The notes: generated from the sequence alone by a model not told the origin. A stretch of DNA of 64,000 nucleotides from Gammaproteobacteria bacterium (GCA_030426545.1 JAUHYL010000006.1:1-64000); one strand, 5' to 3'; shown: positions 8,540 through 17,372, counted from the stretch's first letter. Translations and numbers: made by a program.

Positions 8540-9706
8540 ATGGAATCGGCAGACTGGGGCATTCCGACGGCCATTCGCTTTGGCGCGGGCCGCATCGGCG
8601 AATTGCCGGAGGTGTTGTCATTAATCGGTGTGCAGCGCCCGCTGCTGGTTACCGATGAAGGGCTGGCGAATCTCCCCTTCCTGCAGAACATTGCCGCGCA
8701 ATTAGGCGCGGCGGGAATCGACGCGGCCCTCTACAGCGAGGTGCAGGGCAATCCCACGCTGGCGAACGTAGAGGGCGGGCTGGCGGCACTGCGCGGCGAG
8801 CAGCGCGACGGCGTGATCGCTGTTGGCGGCGGCTCCGCCCTGGATGCGGGCAAAACGATTGCCATGATGGCCGGTCAATCGAATCCGTTGTGGGACTACG
8901 TCGATGGCGAGGAAGCCTGGATGCGCGCGGAGGTGCCGGGCATGTTGCCCGTGGTCGCGGTACCCACCACCGCCGGCACCGGCTCGGAAGTGGGGCGTGC
9001 CGCGGTGATCCTCGATGAGGTCAGTCATACCAAGAAAATCGTCTGGCACCCCAATATGCTGCCGAAAGTGGTGATCTCTGACCCGGAACTTACCCTCGGC
9101 CTGCCTGCTAACATCACGGCCTGGACCGGTATGGATGCCATGGTGCACGCCATCGAAGCTTACTGTTCCCCCGCCTACCATCCCATAGCAGACGGCATAG
9201 CCATCGAGGCGATTCGCCGCGTTGCACGCTGGTTACCCGTGGCCGTAAGAGACGGAACGAACCTGGAGGCGCGCGGCAATTTGCTGGTGGCGGCGTCCAT
9301 GGGGGCTACCGCTTTCCAGAAGGGACTGGGGTCAGTGCATTCCGTATCGCATGTGGTGGGCGCGCTGTACAACACCCATCACGGTTTGACCAATGCCGTG
9401 GTGCTGCCTTTCGGCTTGATTCAGAATTTATCGGCGGTGCGGGAGAGACTGTCGCACCTTGCACGGGTGCTGGAGCTGGAAGACGTTTCTGCCGGAGGGT
9501 TTATCGATTACATCTTCAGCCTGCGCGAAGAACTGTCTATACCGGCATCACTGGCGGAGATCGGGGTAAGCGCGGAACGCGCGGAGGAGGTTGGCCGCCT
9601 CGCGCTGCAGGATCCCACTGCCGAGACCAATGCAATGCCGCTGACGGCCACAGACTTGCAGCAGCTGTTTATCGCTGCGCATGCAGGCGATGCCGGCAAG
9701 TTGTAG
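8540..9706 (+). CDS. Iron-containing alcohol dehydrogenase
   Basis: 388 residues. The NAD(P)-binding GGGSALDAGKTIAM (about residue 95) and PTTAGTGSEVGRAAVI (about residue 140) are diagnostic of the Fe-ADH superfamily. Metal ligands are visible in MDAMVHAIEAY and HSVSHVVGALYNTHHG. It interconverts an alcohol and an aldehyde in the cytoplasm. The gene starts 15 bases after the glutamine-synthetase-like gene and is almost certainly cotranscribed with it. Its partner genes suggest oxidation of a (gamma-glutamyl) amino alcohol, but this family is promiscuous. Confidence 0.92.
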   Translation: MESADWGIPTAIRFGAGRIGELPEVLSLIGVQRPLLVTDEGLANLPFLQNIAAQLGAAGIDAALYSEVQGNPTLANVEGGLAALRGEQRDGVIAVGGGSALDAGKTIAMMAGQSNPLWDYVDGEEAWMRAEVPGMLPVVAVPTTAGTGSEVGRAAVILDEVSHTKKIVWHPNMLPKVVISDPELTLGLPANITAWTGMDAMVHAIEAYCSPAYHPIADGIAIEAIRRVARWLPVAVRDGTNLEARGNLLVAASMGATAFQKGLGSVHSVSHVVGALYNTHHGLTNAVVLPFGLIQNLSAVRERLSHLARVLELEDVSAGGFIDYIFSLREELSIPASLAEIGVSAERAEEVGRLALQDPTAETNAMPLTATDLQQLFIAAHAGDAGKL

Positions 9707-9871
9707 ATAATCAATGGTCTTCCGCTTAAACAAGCCGGAATGGGATCATGGTCAGTACGACTTCGCTCAATTCTTACGCGTCAACTAGAAAGTATCTGAA
9801 ACCTGAACGTTGGCGCAGACTAATCAACTGAAGTGGTGGAGAGTGAATTGAAAGGGTGCTTTCAGGTGTGC

Positions 9872-10513
9872 TCACTGCTCCGAATCTATTGCGTAGGGGC
9901 CGTTGGGTAATGCCCTCGAGCCAGATATAAAGGCTGAATTGTTTGCTTGCTGCATTAGTGGGATGTAGTTGGGTGCGGCCCGTGTAATTCCTGCGGCAAT
10001 CGCGGCACCTATCAGGTCTGCCAATGGATTCCCTGTCGAATTTTGCTGTGGACTGTACCTCATTGTTACGTCTTGCTCCCAAATACGGTTTCCTTGCTTA
10101 TCTTCAAGCATATAGTTGATGTCGACAGTCACTGTTGTTGCAAGTATTGCGTACTTTGCATCCCACTGATCGATTTCGACATACAAAACGCTGTCTGCCC
10201 CAAACCAATCTGCCAAAGTGGGTGATCCCAATTCCTTTATTGCGTTTCCTTCGTACAAACCTTCCTGTTCCAGCACAGTCCGAACCGTGTTTACAGGGAA
10301 AACGTAGTATCCTTTCTCTCCCAGCGGAACCGCGAGTGTGCTTAGCGCGTATAGAGGCGCGTCAACATCAACTGTATTGTTGAGTACCGGCAACACCAAT
10401 ATTGACCTCGGACTGGCTGCTTCGAAAGCTGTCCAATCATACTGCTCCTGCGTAGCGCAGCCGGTTAGTGCGATTCCGACAGCCAGAAAAAATATGCCTT
10501 TCAAATTACTCAC
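9872..10513 (-). CDS. DUF799 / GNA1162-family lipoprotein
   Basis: 213 residues beginning with a lipoprotein signal (lipobox LTGC, Cys 19). The body contains SILVLPVLNNTVDVDAP and LADWFGADSVLYVEIDQW, characteristic of the DUF799/GNA1162 family, whose fold resembles TolB/CsgG-type N-terminal domains. It starts at a GTG that overlaps the end of the DUF4810 gene by eight bases and ends the four-gene operon with CsgG. The conserved trio CsgG/DUF4810/DUF799 is seen in many proteobacteria (including the Neisseria NMB1162-1164 region) and is presumed to build an envelope complex. The exact role is unknown. Confidence 0.88.
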   Translation of the reverse strand: MSNLKGIFFLAVGIALTGCATQEQYDWTAFEAASPRSILVLPVLNNTVDVDAPLYALSTLAVPLGEKGYYVFPVNTVRTVLEQEGLYEGNAIKELGSPTLADWFGADSVLYVEIDQWDAKYAILATTVTVDINYMLEDKQGNRIWEQDVTMRYSPQQNSTGNPLADLIGAAIAAGITRAAPNYIPLMQQANNSAFISGSRALPNGPYAIDSEQ

Positions 10514-10892
10514 GCTTCAAGTCCTTTTCAGTATCCGCCGTTAACTGCTGATTGAGTGAGGAAATAAGCGCATCCATGAATTTGGCGCTTTCCGGCCAGG
10601 CTGCTTTCTCTTTTTCGTAGTACTCGATAGCGCTGTCATAGTCGCCCTCCTCGAATAGAAAGGTGCCATACTCTGCGTAAAGTCCTGGCGGTGGATTGAC
10701 GCCCTTCTCCTCGCATCGGGCGAATGTCTTTGCGAGTTCGTTAGTCAATTCCTGTTTTTCTTCATCTGTTGGAGACTTATAAAACGTATACAGCTCTGAC
10801 TCATACGCTCCCCAATCATGGCGAGTACTTGCGCACCCTGATAGGAGTGAAAGTGAAAGCAGTGCGACGATTAGTACGGGTGACGCGTTCAT
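10506..10892 (-). CDS. DUF4810 domain lipoprotein
   Basis: 128 residues with a lipoprotein signal (lipobox LSGC, Cys 20) and the conserved DWGAYESELY start of DUF4810. The remainder is helical and carries a TPR-like segment (LYAEYGTFLFEEGDYDSAIEYYEKEKAAWPES), suggesting a protein-binding adaptor in the periplasm. It lies between a PEGA-like lipoprotein gene and the DUF799 gene, with an eight-base overlap into the latter, so translation is probably coupled. It is presumably a component of a CsgG-associated outer-membrane complex. Confidence 0.88.
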   Translation of the reverse strand: MNASPVLIVALLSLSLLSGCASTRHDWGAYESELYTFYKSPTDEEKQELTNELAKTFARCEEKGVNPPPGLYAEYGTFLFEEGDYDSAIEYYEKEKAAWPESAKFMDALISSLNQQLTADTEKDLKRE

Positions 10893-10909
10893 CTTCTCTC
10901 TCGCTAAAG

Positions 10910-11251
10910 CTAGGGGATAGTTATTGTTTTGCTGGTGCCGTCACTAACAAACACCTTCTGGCTTTTTAAAACATCGTTTCCATCTCTGATTTCAACGATA
11001 TGGGTGCCCGGAAGGACGACTAGCCCTTCCTTCGATCGGGATATCTCTATTGCCTTTCCCATGTACAAGTTATCAACGTAGACGCCTGTACCTCCTGACA
11101 AAGGAGTGGCTTCGTTTACGGAGAAGAATAGTAAGGACTGTTCGCCTCCAGCGTGTTTAGTTTCGACCGGCCTTGAACTGACACATGCAGTTAACGAAAA
11201 AGTAATGGATAGCAGAAGCAGTAGAAAGCTGGTGGCTGAAATCCTAGTCAT
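10910..11251 (-). CDS. Small PEGA-like lipoprotein
   Basis: 113 residues starting at ATG 11251, inside the last codons of the CsgG gene (eight-base overlap). A TTG at 11260 is an alternative. The lipobox is LTAC (Cys 23 from this ATG). The C-terminal half (GVYVDNLYMGKAIEISRSKEGLVVLPGTHIVEIRDG) has the look of a PEGA domain, a small surface beta fold. The published CsgG/DUF4810/DUF799 cluster usually has three genes, so this is an additional partner inserted between CsgG and DUF4810. Function unknown; probably an outer-membrane subunit of the same complex. Confidence 0.7.
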   Translation of the reverse strand: MTRISATSFLLLLLSITFSLTACVSSRPVETKHAGGEQSLLFFSVNEATPLSGGTGVYVDNLYMGKAIEISRSKEGLVVLPGTHIVEIRDGNDVLKSQKVFVSDGTSKTITIP

Positions 11252-12236
11252 GTTCAACAATCCTCAATTCGCTAATGGCATAGCCCGAAATACCGCCACT
11301 CTCAATCGTAACCATTGATCCCTCGTTGGTTTCATTGTCTCCGAAATTCGAGACTACCTTAATCGAAGCCACTTGCTTGCCTGGCAATCTGATATTGAAT
11401 CCAGTTTGTGATGACTTGACTATCTTTCCCAGGGTCTCAACCTTCAGCCGCATGCCCGGCTTGATGCCCTGGCTTTTCCCGCCGCTAATAAAGATGCCGT
11501 CCGGGCCCGCGCTTAGAAATTCCGTGTGCCAAGGCCTGTCCGAGAGGTTTTGGATAATATCGTCAACAACATCTGATATCGCAGCATCTATTGCAGCATC
11601 GTTAAGTGAGCCGTCATAAGACGCTGTAGACCCGACAAATGCCACCTCTCCAGTTTCTGTCGAGGCCTCTCCGCTCCCCGACGCGCTGAAATAGGCTACT
11701 CCGTTAGAGCTGTCAACCAGCCGAAAGGCGACTGTTGCGTTCGCAGTCTGCTTCTTCGACTTAGACCAGAATCCCTTGGTGCCCGTTGTATTTCTGCCGA
11801 ACTCAACGAGTGAACCTATGATGAGCGTATCCACTCCAACTGTATTGAATTCAGACCCGGTGCGGTTTGCTTCTGCCTCCAAGCGATCTATATCCGGCCG
11901 CTCGATGACCAGGAACTGGCCGCTCTCTACCAGTTTTTGGGAGAGCATATCTGCCACTTGCTTGCCAAGCGGATTGCCCGCGTCGTCACGGAGTAGGCTG
12001 CGCCCATGAATCGTTTCGTTAGTGACCCTGCCGATAGCAACCTTGCGTTTCAAGGTTGGCGTATGCTCGCGGGCAGCCTGCAACGCAGCGGATTGTGCCG
12101 CTTTTTGTTCTTGAACTGATTGCTCGGGTGTTCGAGTAGCGACCGAATCCGGTTGCGAGGCGCAGCCAAAGAAAGTAAGTGTTGGAAGCAGTAACAACAA
12201 TCTGGCCCATCCTTGAACAACCTTGGACAGTTTCAT
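11244..12236 (-). CDS. CsgG/HfaB-family outer-membrane secretion lipoprotein
   Basis: 330 residues. Lipobox FFGC with Cys 25, then a domain with KRKVAIGRVTNET, ADMLSQKLVESGQFLVIERPD and VDTLIIGSLVEFGRNTTG, which is the CsgG signature (nonameric outer-membrane channel for curli and holdfast proteins). The C-terminal extension beyond the CsgG core (SGGKSQGIKPGMRLKVETLGK and following) is probably an SH3-like or FlgT-like domain. The start at 12236 is supported by GAGGAA seven bases upstream; a longer frame to 12272 has no such site. It is the first gene of the lipoprotein operon. No curlin-like substrate gene is nearby, so the secreted cargo, if any, is unknown. Confidence 0.9.
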   Translation of the reverse strand: MKLSKVVQGWARLLLLLPTLTFFGCASQPDSVATRTPEQSVQEQKAAQSAALQAAREHTPTLKRKVAIGRVTNETIHGRSLLRDDAGNPLGKQVADMLSQKLVESGQFLVIERPDIDRLEAEANRTGSEFNTVGVDTLIIGSLVEFGRNTTGTKGFWSKSKKQTANATVAFRLVDSSNGVAYFSASGSGEASTETGEVAFVGSTASYDGSLNDAAIDAAISDVVDDIIQNLSDRPWHTEFLSAGPDGIFISGGKSQGIKPGMRLKVETLGKIVKSSQTGFNIRLPGKQVASIKVVSNFGDNETNEGSMVTIESGGISGYAISELRIVEHD

Positions 12237-12447
12237 AAGGGTTTCCTCATACTCTTGTGGTCTTGAGTGCACTTGGCATAGTGCTTATTCTGCCACCTGC
12301 GCATACTCTGACGCCTCCAGAGATACACAAATGCTGACTCGTAGCGAAAATAATATACACAAAAGACATGAGGTTTTATAGGTGACGAGCTGTTGCCCGG
12401 GCTCCGGAGATTGGCATACGACCATCGAGACGTGAACTGGATGCCAG

Positions 12448-13464
12448 TTACCCCTCCCAGTATTCTCCGACCATCCCCAGCGTTTCCGTCCACAACCTGT
12501 CCGCCAGCGCCACGTCGAACACGTGGTTCGGCACGTTAATGGTGACCGGGTTGCAATCCTCGAAGTAGGCGCCGCTGACGCCCTCCAGTAGTGGGTTGGT
12601 TGCCACATAGGCCTGTGTGGCCGCACCCTCGGCCACGCTTTTCTGTATCACCGGTGCCACGTTGTTGTAGAGGAACCCGATGAACCCTGTCGCGTCCCGG
12701 CCGATGTTGGTCTTCACGAACCCGGGGTGAATCACGTTGGAGGTGGTGTCGGCCGCATCCAGCATCTGTGAAAGCTTGAGTGAGAACAGTGCATTGGCCA
12801 GCTTGGAGCGTCCATAAGCCTGGTTGGCGTCGTAGTCCCCTTCGCCGCGCAGGTTGTTGAAATCAATTCCGCCGCGGGGCGCGCTTTTGTAGCCCATCTG
12901 GCTGCCCACGTGGACGATGCGCCCGCGATCCGCGGCCTGCACCAGTGGGAGCAGGTTCATGGTCAGTACCACGTGGCCCAGGTAGTTCACGACGAAGATT
13001 TTTTCGACGCCGTTGATGAGTTCGAATTCGGCGAAGGTGCCGATCCCCGCATTGGGGATCAGGATGTCCAGTGGTTTCCCCAGGGCTGCCACGGCCTGTG
13101 CGCAGGCCACGCAGGAGTCAAAATCGGATAGCTCCAGTGCCAGCGGGGTGGTCTGGCCATCCACGCTGGCGCAGGCCACTGCGGCTTTTTCCAGCGTGCG
13201 CCCGGTGCCGATGACGTGGGCTCCGCGCAGGGCCAGTACACGCATGGTCTCGAAACCGATACCTGAATTGCAGCCCGTGACCAGGGCGGTTTTGCCGGTA
13301 AGGTCGATGCCTGCGGTCACCTCCTCGGCGGTGGAGGTGGCGTCATAGGGGCCGACGGGCAGGCTGGTGTCGATAGTCACCGCGTCTTCCCCCCCGCAAC
13401 CGGGCAGTGAGGTGGCGGCAACGGCGGTAGAAGAAAGAACAAACTGTCTGCGATTCAGGCTCAT
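12448..13464 (-). CDS. Tat-exported, probably lipidated short-chain dehydrogenase
   Basis: 338 residues. The N-terminus has a twin-arginine signal (NRRQFVLSS) ending in a lipobox-like LPGC at Cys 22, unusual for a dehydrogenase. The SDR fold follows: cofactor motif TGCNSGIG (about residue 63), NAGIG (about residue 140), catalytic Ser in HVGSQMG and the YGRSK Tyr/Lys pair (about residue 218). The sequence resembles the retinol dehydrogenase-like SDRs. Tat export would carry the enzyme out already folded with NAD(P). It is divergent from the fumarate reductase operon with a 160-base shared promoter region. Substrate unknown. Confidence 0.85.
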   Translation of the reverse strand: MSLNRRQFVLSSTAVAATSLPGCGGEDAVTIDTSLPVGPYDATSTAEEVTAGIDLTGKTALVTGCNSGIGFETMRVLALRGAHVIGTGRTLEKAAVACASVDGQTTPLALELSDFDSCVACAQAVAALGKPLDILIPNAGIGTFAEFELINGVEKIFVVNYLGHVVLTMNLLPLVQAADRGRIVHVGSQMGYKSAPRGGIDFNNLRGEGDYDANQAYGRSKLANALFSLKLSQMLDAADTTSNVIHPGFVKTNIGRDATGFIGFLYNNVAPVIQKSVAEGAATQAYVATNPLLEGVSGAYFEDCNPVTINVPNHVFDVALADRLWTETLGMVGEYWEG

Positions 13465-13624
13465 GTGATTTCCCTAATCTCTGGAGGTTTCTGCCAAGCG
13501 TAGCCGATACCGCGCCGCATACCCAGTCGCCGCGGGGCAATCGAGGAAATCTTGAGGGAAAACAACAGCGCCGCTGGCCGAGGTGACCTAAGATTAGTGC
13601 TCGAAATTTGTCGGCGGATGAAGG

Positions 13625-14359
13625 GTGTCGGATCGATCGAATCCATGGGCTGCGCGTTCTGATGTAATGCAGGGGCTGTCCGGCCTGCTGCTGGTGTTGT
13701 TCGTCTGGGCGCATATGTTCTTCGAGTCCAGCATTCTGTTGGGCAAGGATGCGATGCTGTGGGTGACCCACATGTTCGAGGGCGTGCACGTGTTCGGTGA
13801 GCCCTACCCGCAACTGGTGTCAGCCGCTGCCCTGGTGGTGTTCCTGCTGCTAGCGCTGCACGCGGGGCTGGCCTTGCGCCGCCTGCCCGCGCGCGCACGC
13901 GAGTATCGCGCTATCCATACACACCTGCGTTCCATACACCATGCCGATACCACGGTCTGGTATGTGCAGGTGGTGACCGGCTTTGCCCTCTTCTTTCTGG
14001 CGTCGGCGCACCTGATCCAGGTGATGCTGCAGCCCGATGCCATCGGACCCTACGCGTCTTCGGACAGGATCTGGAGCGGTCGCTTCTGGATTCTCTACGC
14101 CCTGTTGTTGATCACTGTGCACGTGCACGCGGGGGCCGGCTTTTACCGGCTGGTGATGAAGTGGGGGCCGCTAACGGCCGCCAACGCCGCGGCGTTGCGC
14201 CGCAGAACACGAACGCTGGCCATCTTCATTGTCGGTTTTTTTCTCTTGCTCGGTGGCGCCTCGCTGGCCACCTATATGAAGATTGGTTACGAGCACAGGG
14301 CTCTAGTAGGAGAGCGCTACGTACCCGGCTCTCATGCCGACCTGAACGGGGGCGAGTAG
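13625..14359 (+). CDS. frdC: Fumarate reductase/succinate dehydrogenase diheme cytochrome b subunit (FrdC-like)
   Basis: 244 residues with five hydrophobic spans, the topology of the Wolinella-type diheme cytochrome b. Heme-ligand candidate histidines occur in the expected contexts: WAHMFFESSILLG (span I), LLALHAGLALRRLP (span II), ASAHLIQVM (span IV) and VHAGAGFYRLVMKWG (span V). It anchors the FrdAB subunits in the inner membrane and exchanges electrons with quinone. Translation starts at GTG 13625; the ribosome binding site is poor. frdA begins three bases after its stop. The homology is to epsilonproteobacterial FrdC, not to the SdhC/SdhD pair usual in gammaproteobacteria. Confidence 0.85.
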   Translation: MSDRSNPWAARSDVMQGLSGLLLVLFVWAHMFFESSILLGKDAMLWVTHMFEGVHVFGEPYPQLVSAAALVVFLLLALHAGLALRRLPARAREYRAIHTHLRSIHHADTTVWYVQVVTGFALFFLASAHLIQVMLQPDAIGPYASSDRIWSGRFWILYALLLITVHVHAGAGFYRLVMKWGPLTAANAAALRRRTRTLAIFIVGFFLLLGGASLATYMKIGYEHRALVGERYVPGSHADLNGGE

Positions 14360-14362
14360 CCA

Positions 14363-16342
14363 GTGCAGATAATCTACACAGACGTACTGGTGGTTGGCGG
14401 GGGGCTGGCGGGCCAGCGCGTTGCCATTGGTGCCAGGCGGCGTGGTCTCGACACGATAGTGCTCAGCCTGGTGCCCGCCAAGCGCTCCCATTCGTCGGCC
14501 GCACAGGGTGGCATGCAGGCCAGCCTGGGCAACTGCCTTGGCGGTGCCGGCGACAACGAAGACATTCACTTCGCTGATACCGTGCGCGGCAGTGACTGGG
14601 GCGCTGACCAGGCAGTGGTGCGTATGTTTGCGCACACGGCGCCCAAAGCCATCCGCGAACTGACCGCCTGGGGCGTGCCATTTAACCGCGTAGCGTCGGG
14701 CGAGCGAACTATCAGCGTGGACGGTGAGTCGAAAGTGATTTCGGAACCAGACGAGAGCCACGGCCTGATCACCGCGCGCAACTTTGGCGGCACGGCGAAA
14801 TGGCGCGCCTGCTATGTCTCGGACGGCACCGGTCACGCCATGCTTTACACCATGAGCAACCGCGCGATCGCAGAAAAAATCCCCGTACATGAACGTATGG
14901 AAGCGGTTGCCCTGATCTGCGACGGCCCGCGCTGCTGCGGGGCGATTGTGCGCAACCTGATGAGCGGCGAACTGCTGGCCTATGTAGCGAAGGCCACCTG
15001 CATCGCCACCGGCGGTTACGGACGGATCTATCGCGTGTCGACCAATGCTGTCATCAACGAGGGCATCGGCGCCGCTATCGCGCTGCAAACCGGCGTTGCC
15101 ACGCTGGGCAATATGGAGGCGGTGCAGTTTCATCCGACAGGCATTTTCCCCGCGGGCATTCTGGTAACGGAGGGTTGCCGTGGCGACGGCGGGCTGTTGC
15201 TGGATGGCGCGGGCCATCGGTTCATGCCGGACTACGAGCCGGAGCAGCGTGAGCTGGCATCGCGAGACGTAGTGTCGCGGCGAATGGAGGAACACATTGC
15301 CGCGGGCCACGGTGCGCAAAGCCGTTTTGGCGAGCACCTGTGGCTGGATATTCGTCTGCTCGGTGAAGCGCATATCGCCAGCAAGCTGCGCGAGGTAAAA
15401 GAAATCTGCCAGTACTTCCTCGGTGTCGATCCGGCGCAGGAACTGATCCCCGTGCGCCCGGCCCAGCACTACTCCATGGGTGGCATACGCACCGATCACA
15501 ATGGCCACAGCCAGACGCTCACCGGGCTGTTCGCCGCGGGAGAGGCCGCGTGCTGGGATATGCACGGGTTCAACCGGCTGGGCGGCAACTCGGTCGCGGA
15601 AACCGTGGTTGCCGGCATGATAGTGGGCGAGTCCATCGCCGATTTCTGTGCCTCGGACGCGGGTGCCCTGACCGTATCCACCACGCTGGTGCAGGAAAGC
15701 CTGCGGCGGGAAGAGGGCAGGTTGCAGGCTATCGCCAACAGTACGGGTGATGAAAGCGTTTACGAACTGACTGGCCTGATGCAGGACACCATGACGCGGA
15801 ACGTCGGCATTTTCCGCGAGGGAGAAAAACTCCAGGAAGCGGTGGCGGACCTGCGATCACTACAGCAGCGTGCGGCGGCCATTCGATTGCGCAGCACTGC
15901 CCGCGGCGCCAGCCCCGAACTGGTGGCCACCTATCGCCTGCGCCACATGTTGCGGCTTGCCCAGTGCACGGCCTATGGCGCACTGCAACGCACGGAAAGC
16001 CGTGGCGCACATTTTCGCGCCGATTTCCCGCGCCGCGACGATTCACAATGGTTGAAGCGCACGCTGGCACGCTGGCCGGACCCTGACGCCGACACACCCG
16101 AGCTGAGTTATGAGGCGCTCGACATCGCGCGCATGGAGATTCCCCCCGGCTGGCGCGGTTACGGCGAGCGCGACTATATCGCGCACGCGGACAGCGCCAG
16201 GCGCCAGCAGCAGATTGACGCGCTACTCGCCGACGTTCCCGAAACTGACAGGGCAGCGCGTCAGCAGGCGCTGATGCCCTTCAGACATTTGCTCCCTGCG
16301 CACCTCCGCGCTGACAACCAGCGTGTGGGAGACGGGCAGTGA
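14363..16342 (+). CDS. frdA: Fumarate reductase/succinate dehydrogenase flavoprotein subunit
   Basis: 659 residues. FAD-binding VVGGGLAGQR starts at residue 10, and His 43 in RSHSSAAQGG is the expected covalent FAD attachment residue. Substrate-site segments are HPTGIFPAG, the HYSMGGIRTDHNG active-site block and GLFAAGEAACWDMHGFNRLGGNS near the C-terminal end of the FAD domain. It catalyses fumarate/succinate interconversion facing the cytoplasm. The start is GTG, and its TGA overlaps the GTG of frdB (GTGA), so translation is coupled. The sequence alone does not settle whether the enzyme runs as fumarate reductase or succinate:quinone reductase. Confidence 0.92.
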   Translation: MQIIYTDVLVVGGGLAGQRVAIGARRRGLDTIVLSLVPAKRSHSSAAQGGMQASLGNCLGGAGDNEDIHFADTVRGSDWGADQAVVRMFAHTAPKAIRELTAWGVPFNRVASGERTISVDGESKVISEPDESHGLITARNFGGTAKWRACYVSDGTGHAMLYTMSNRAIAEKIPVHERMEAVALICDGPRCCGAIVRNLMSGELLAYVAKATCIATGGYGRIYRVSTNAVINEGIGAAIALQTGVATLGNMEAVQFHPTGIFPAGILVTEGCRGDGGLLLDGAGHRFMPDYEPEQRELASRDVVSRRMEEHIAAGHGAQSRFGEHLWLDIRLLGEAHIASKLREVKEICQYFLGVDPAQELIPVRPAQHYSMGGIRTDHNGHSQTLTGLFAAGEAACWDMHGFNRLGGNSVAETVVAGMIVGESIADFCASDAGALTVSTTLVQESLRREEGRLQAIANSTGDESVYELTGLMQDTMTRNVGIFREGEKLQEAVADLRSLQQRAAAIRLRSTARGASPELVATYRLRHMLRLAQCTAYGALQRTESRGAHFRADFPRRDDSQWLKRTLARWPDPDADTPELSYEALDIARMEIPPGWRGYGERDYIAHADSARRQQQIDALLADVPETDRAARQQALMPFRHLLPAHLRADNQRVGDGQ

Positions 16343-17100
16343 AGCCAACGCCGATGCAAACCATCCCGTTAAAGCAATCGCGCACGCTGCGCATCGAGAT
16401 ACTGCGCCACAATCCGGCAGATCCGGACAGCCATCCGCACCTGCAGGTGTTTGAGATCGAGGAGGCGGAAACGATGACCCTGTTCATCGCGCTGACCGAA
16501 ATTCGCCAGACGCAGGACGCCTCGCTACAGTTCGATTTCGTCTGTCGCGCCGGTATCTGCGGCAGTTGCGGCATGCTCATCAACGGTCGGCCGGGTCTGG
16601 CTTGCCGCACACTCACACGTGAGCTGCCCGATACGATCAGGCTGGCGCCGCTGCCGGGTTTTGAGTTGATCGGTGATTTGTCGGTAAACACCGGCAAGTG
16701 GATGCGCGGCATGTCCGAGCGCCTGGAAACCTGGGTGCACCGGGAGAATATCGAAGCCATTGATATCGACGCGGTTGAACAGAGGATGGCACCCGAGTTG
16801 GCTGAACAGCTCTACGAGCTGGAACGCTGTATAGAGTGCGGCTGTTGCATCGCCGCCTGTGGCACCGCACAGATGCACGAAGACTTTGTCGGCGCCGCCG
16901 GGCTCAACCAGATCGCGCGATTTCGTCTGGATCCGCGCGACACGCGCAGCGATGCGGATTACTACGAATTGGTGGGAGACGAGAGCGGGGTATTCGGCTG
17001 CATGACGCTGTTGGGCTGTGAGGATTATTGCCCCAAGAATCTGCCGCTGGCAGTTCAGCTGGCGTTTCTGCGCCGCAAGATGGCGCGCCAGGGGTTATAG
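16339..17100 (+). CDS. frdB: Fumarate reductase/succinate dehydrogenase iron-sulfur subunit
   Basis: 253 residues. The N-terminal ferredoxin domain has the [2Fe-2S] ligands CRAGICGSCG plus a later Cys (GLACRT). The C-terminal domain has CIECGCCIAACG and CMTLLGCEDYCPKNLPL for the [4Fe-4S] and [3Fe-4S] clusters. It carries electrons between FrdA and the cytochrome b. The start is GTG overlapping frdA by four bases. The gene order C-A-B matches Wolinella and Campylobacter frdCAB. All three genes use GTG starts. Confidence 0.92.
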   Translation: MKPTPMQTIPLKQSRTLRIEILRHNPADPDSHPHLQVFEIEEAETMTLFIALTEIRQTQDASLQFDFVCRAGICGSCGMLINGRPGLACRTLTRELPDTIRLAPLPGFELIGDLSVNTGKWMRGMSERLETWVHRENIEAIDIDAVEQRMAPELAEQLYELERCIECGCCIAACGTAQMHEDFVGAAGLNQIARFRLDPRDTRSDADYYELVGDESGVFGCMTLLGCEDYCPKNLPLAVQLAFLRRKMARQGL

Positions 17101-17131
17101 GCTGGCTGCGCGGCACTCACCCCGATGCCGG

Positions 17132-17368
17132 CTAGCCCAGCACGATGTTCACTACCGTGATGACTCCACCGAGAAACAGCCCGGTAAACACGAGACCGAC
17201 GACAATAAACTGCCACGGCTTGCCGCGGGTAAAGTCGCGTTGTTTCTTTTCCTTTGATTGCACACCGAGGCCCGCGGCGAACACACTTCCCGCGACCTGC
17301 AGCAGCGTCAAGGGCTTGTCTTCAGGCACGCTGTTCTGTTTGCGCAACTCGTCGTTTTGCTCATTCAT
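17132..17368 (-). CDS. DUF2970 small membrane protein
   Basis: 78 residues from ATG 17368 (an upstream ATG at 17392 overlaps the previous gene). The pattern PLTLLQVAGSVFAAGLGVQSKEKKQRDFTRGK followed by a transmembrane span (FIVVGLVFTGLFLGGVITVV) is the DUF2970 family, found across proteobacteria without known function. It follows the DsbA-like gene within a few bases and probably shares its transcript. Confidence 0.8.
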   Translation of the reverse strand: MNEQNDELRKQNSVPEDKPLTLLQVAGSVFAAGLGVQSKEKKQRDFTRGKPWQFIVVGLVFTGLFLGGVITVVNIVLG

Positions 17369-17372
17369 CGCT

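Noticed and set aside
14303-15565. 420-residue minus-strand frame
   Set aside because: Antisense to frdA, which has a complete set of flavoprotein motifs; the opposing frame has no domain.
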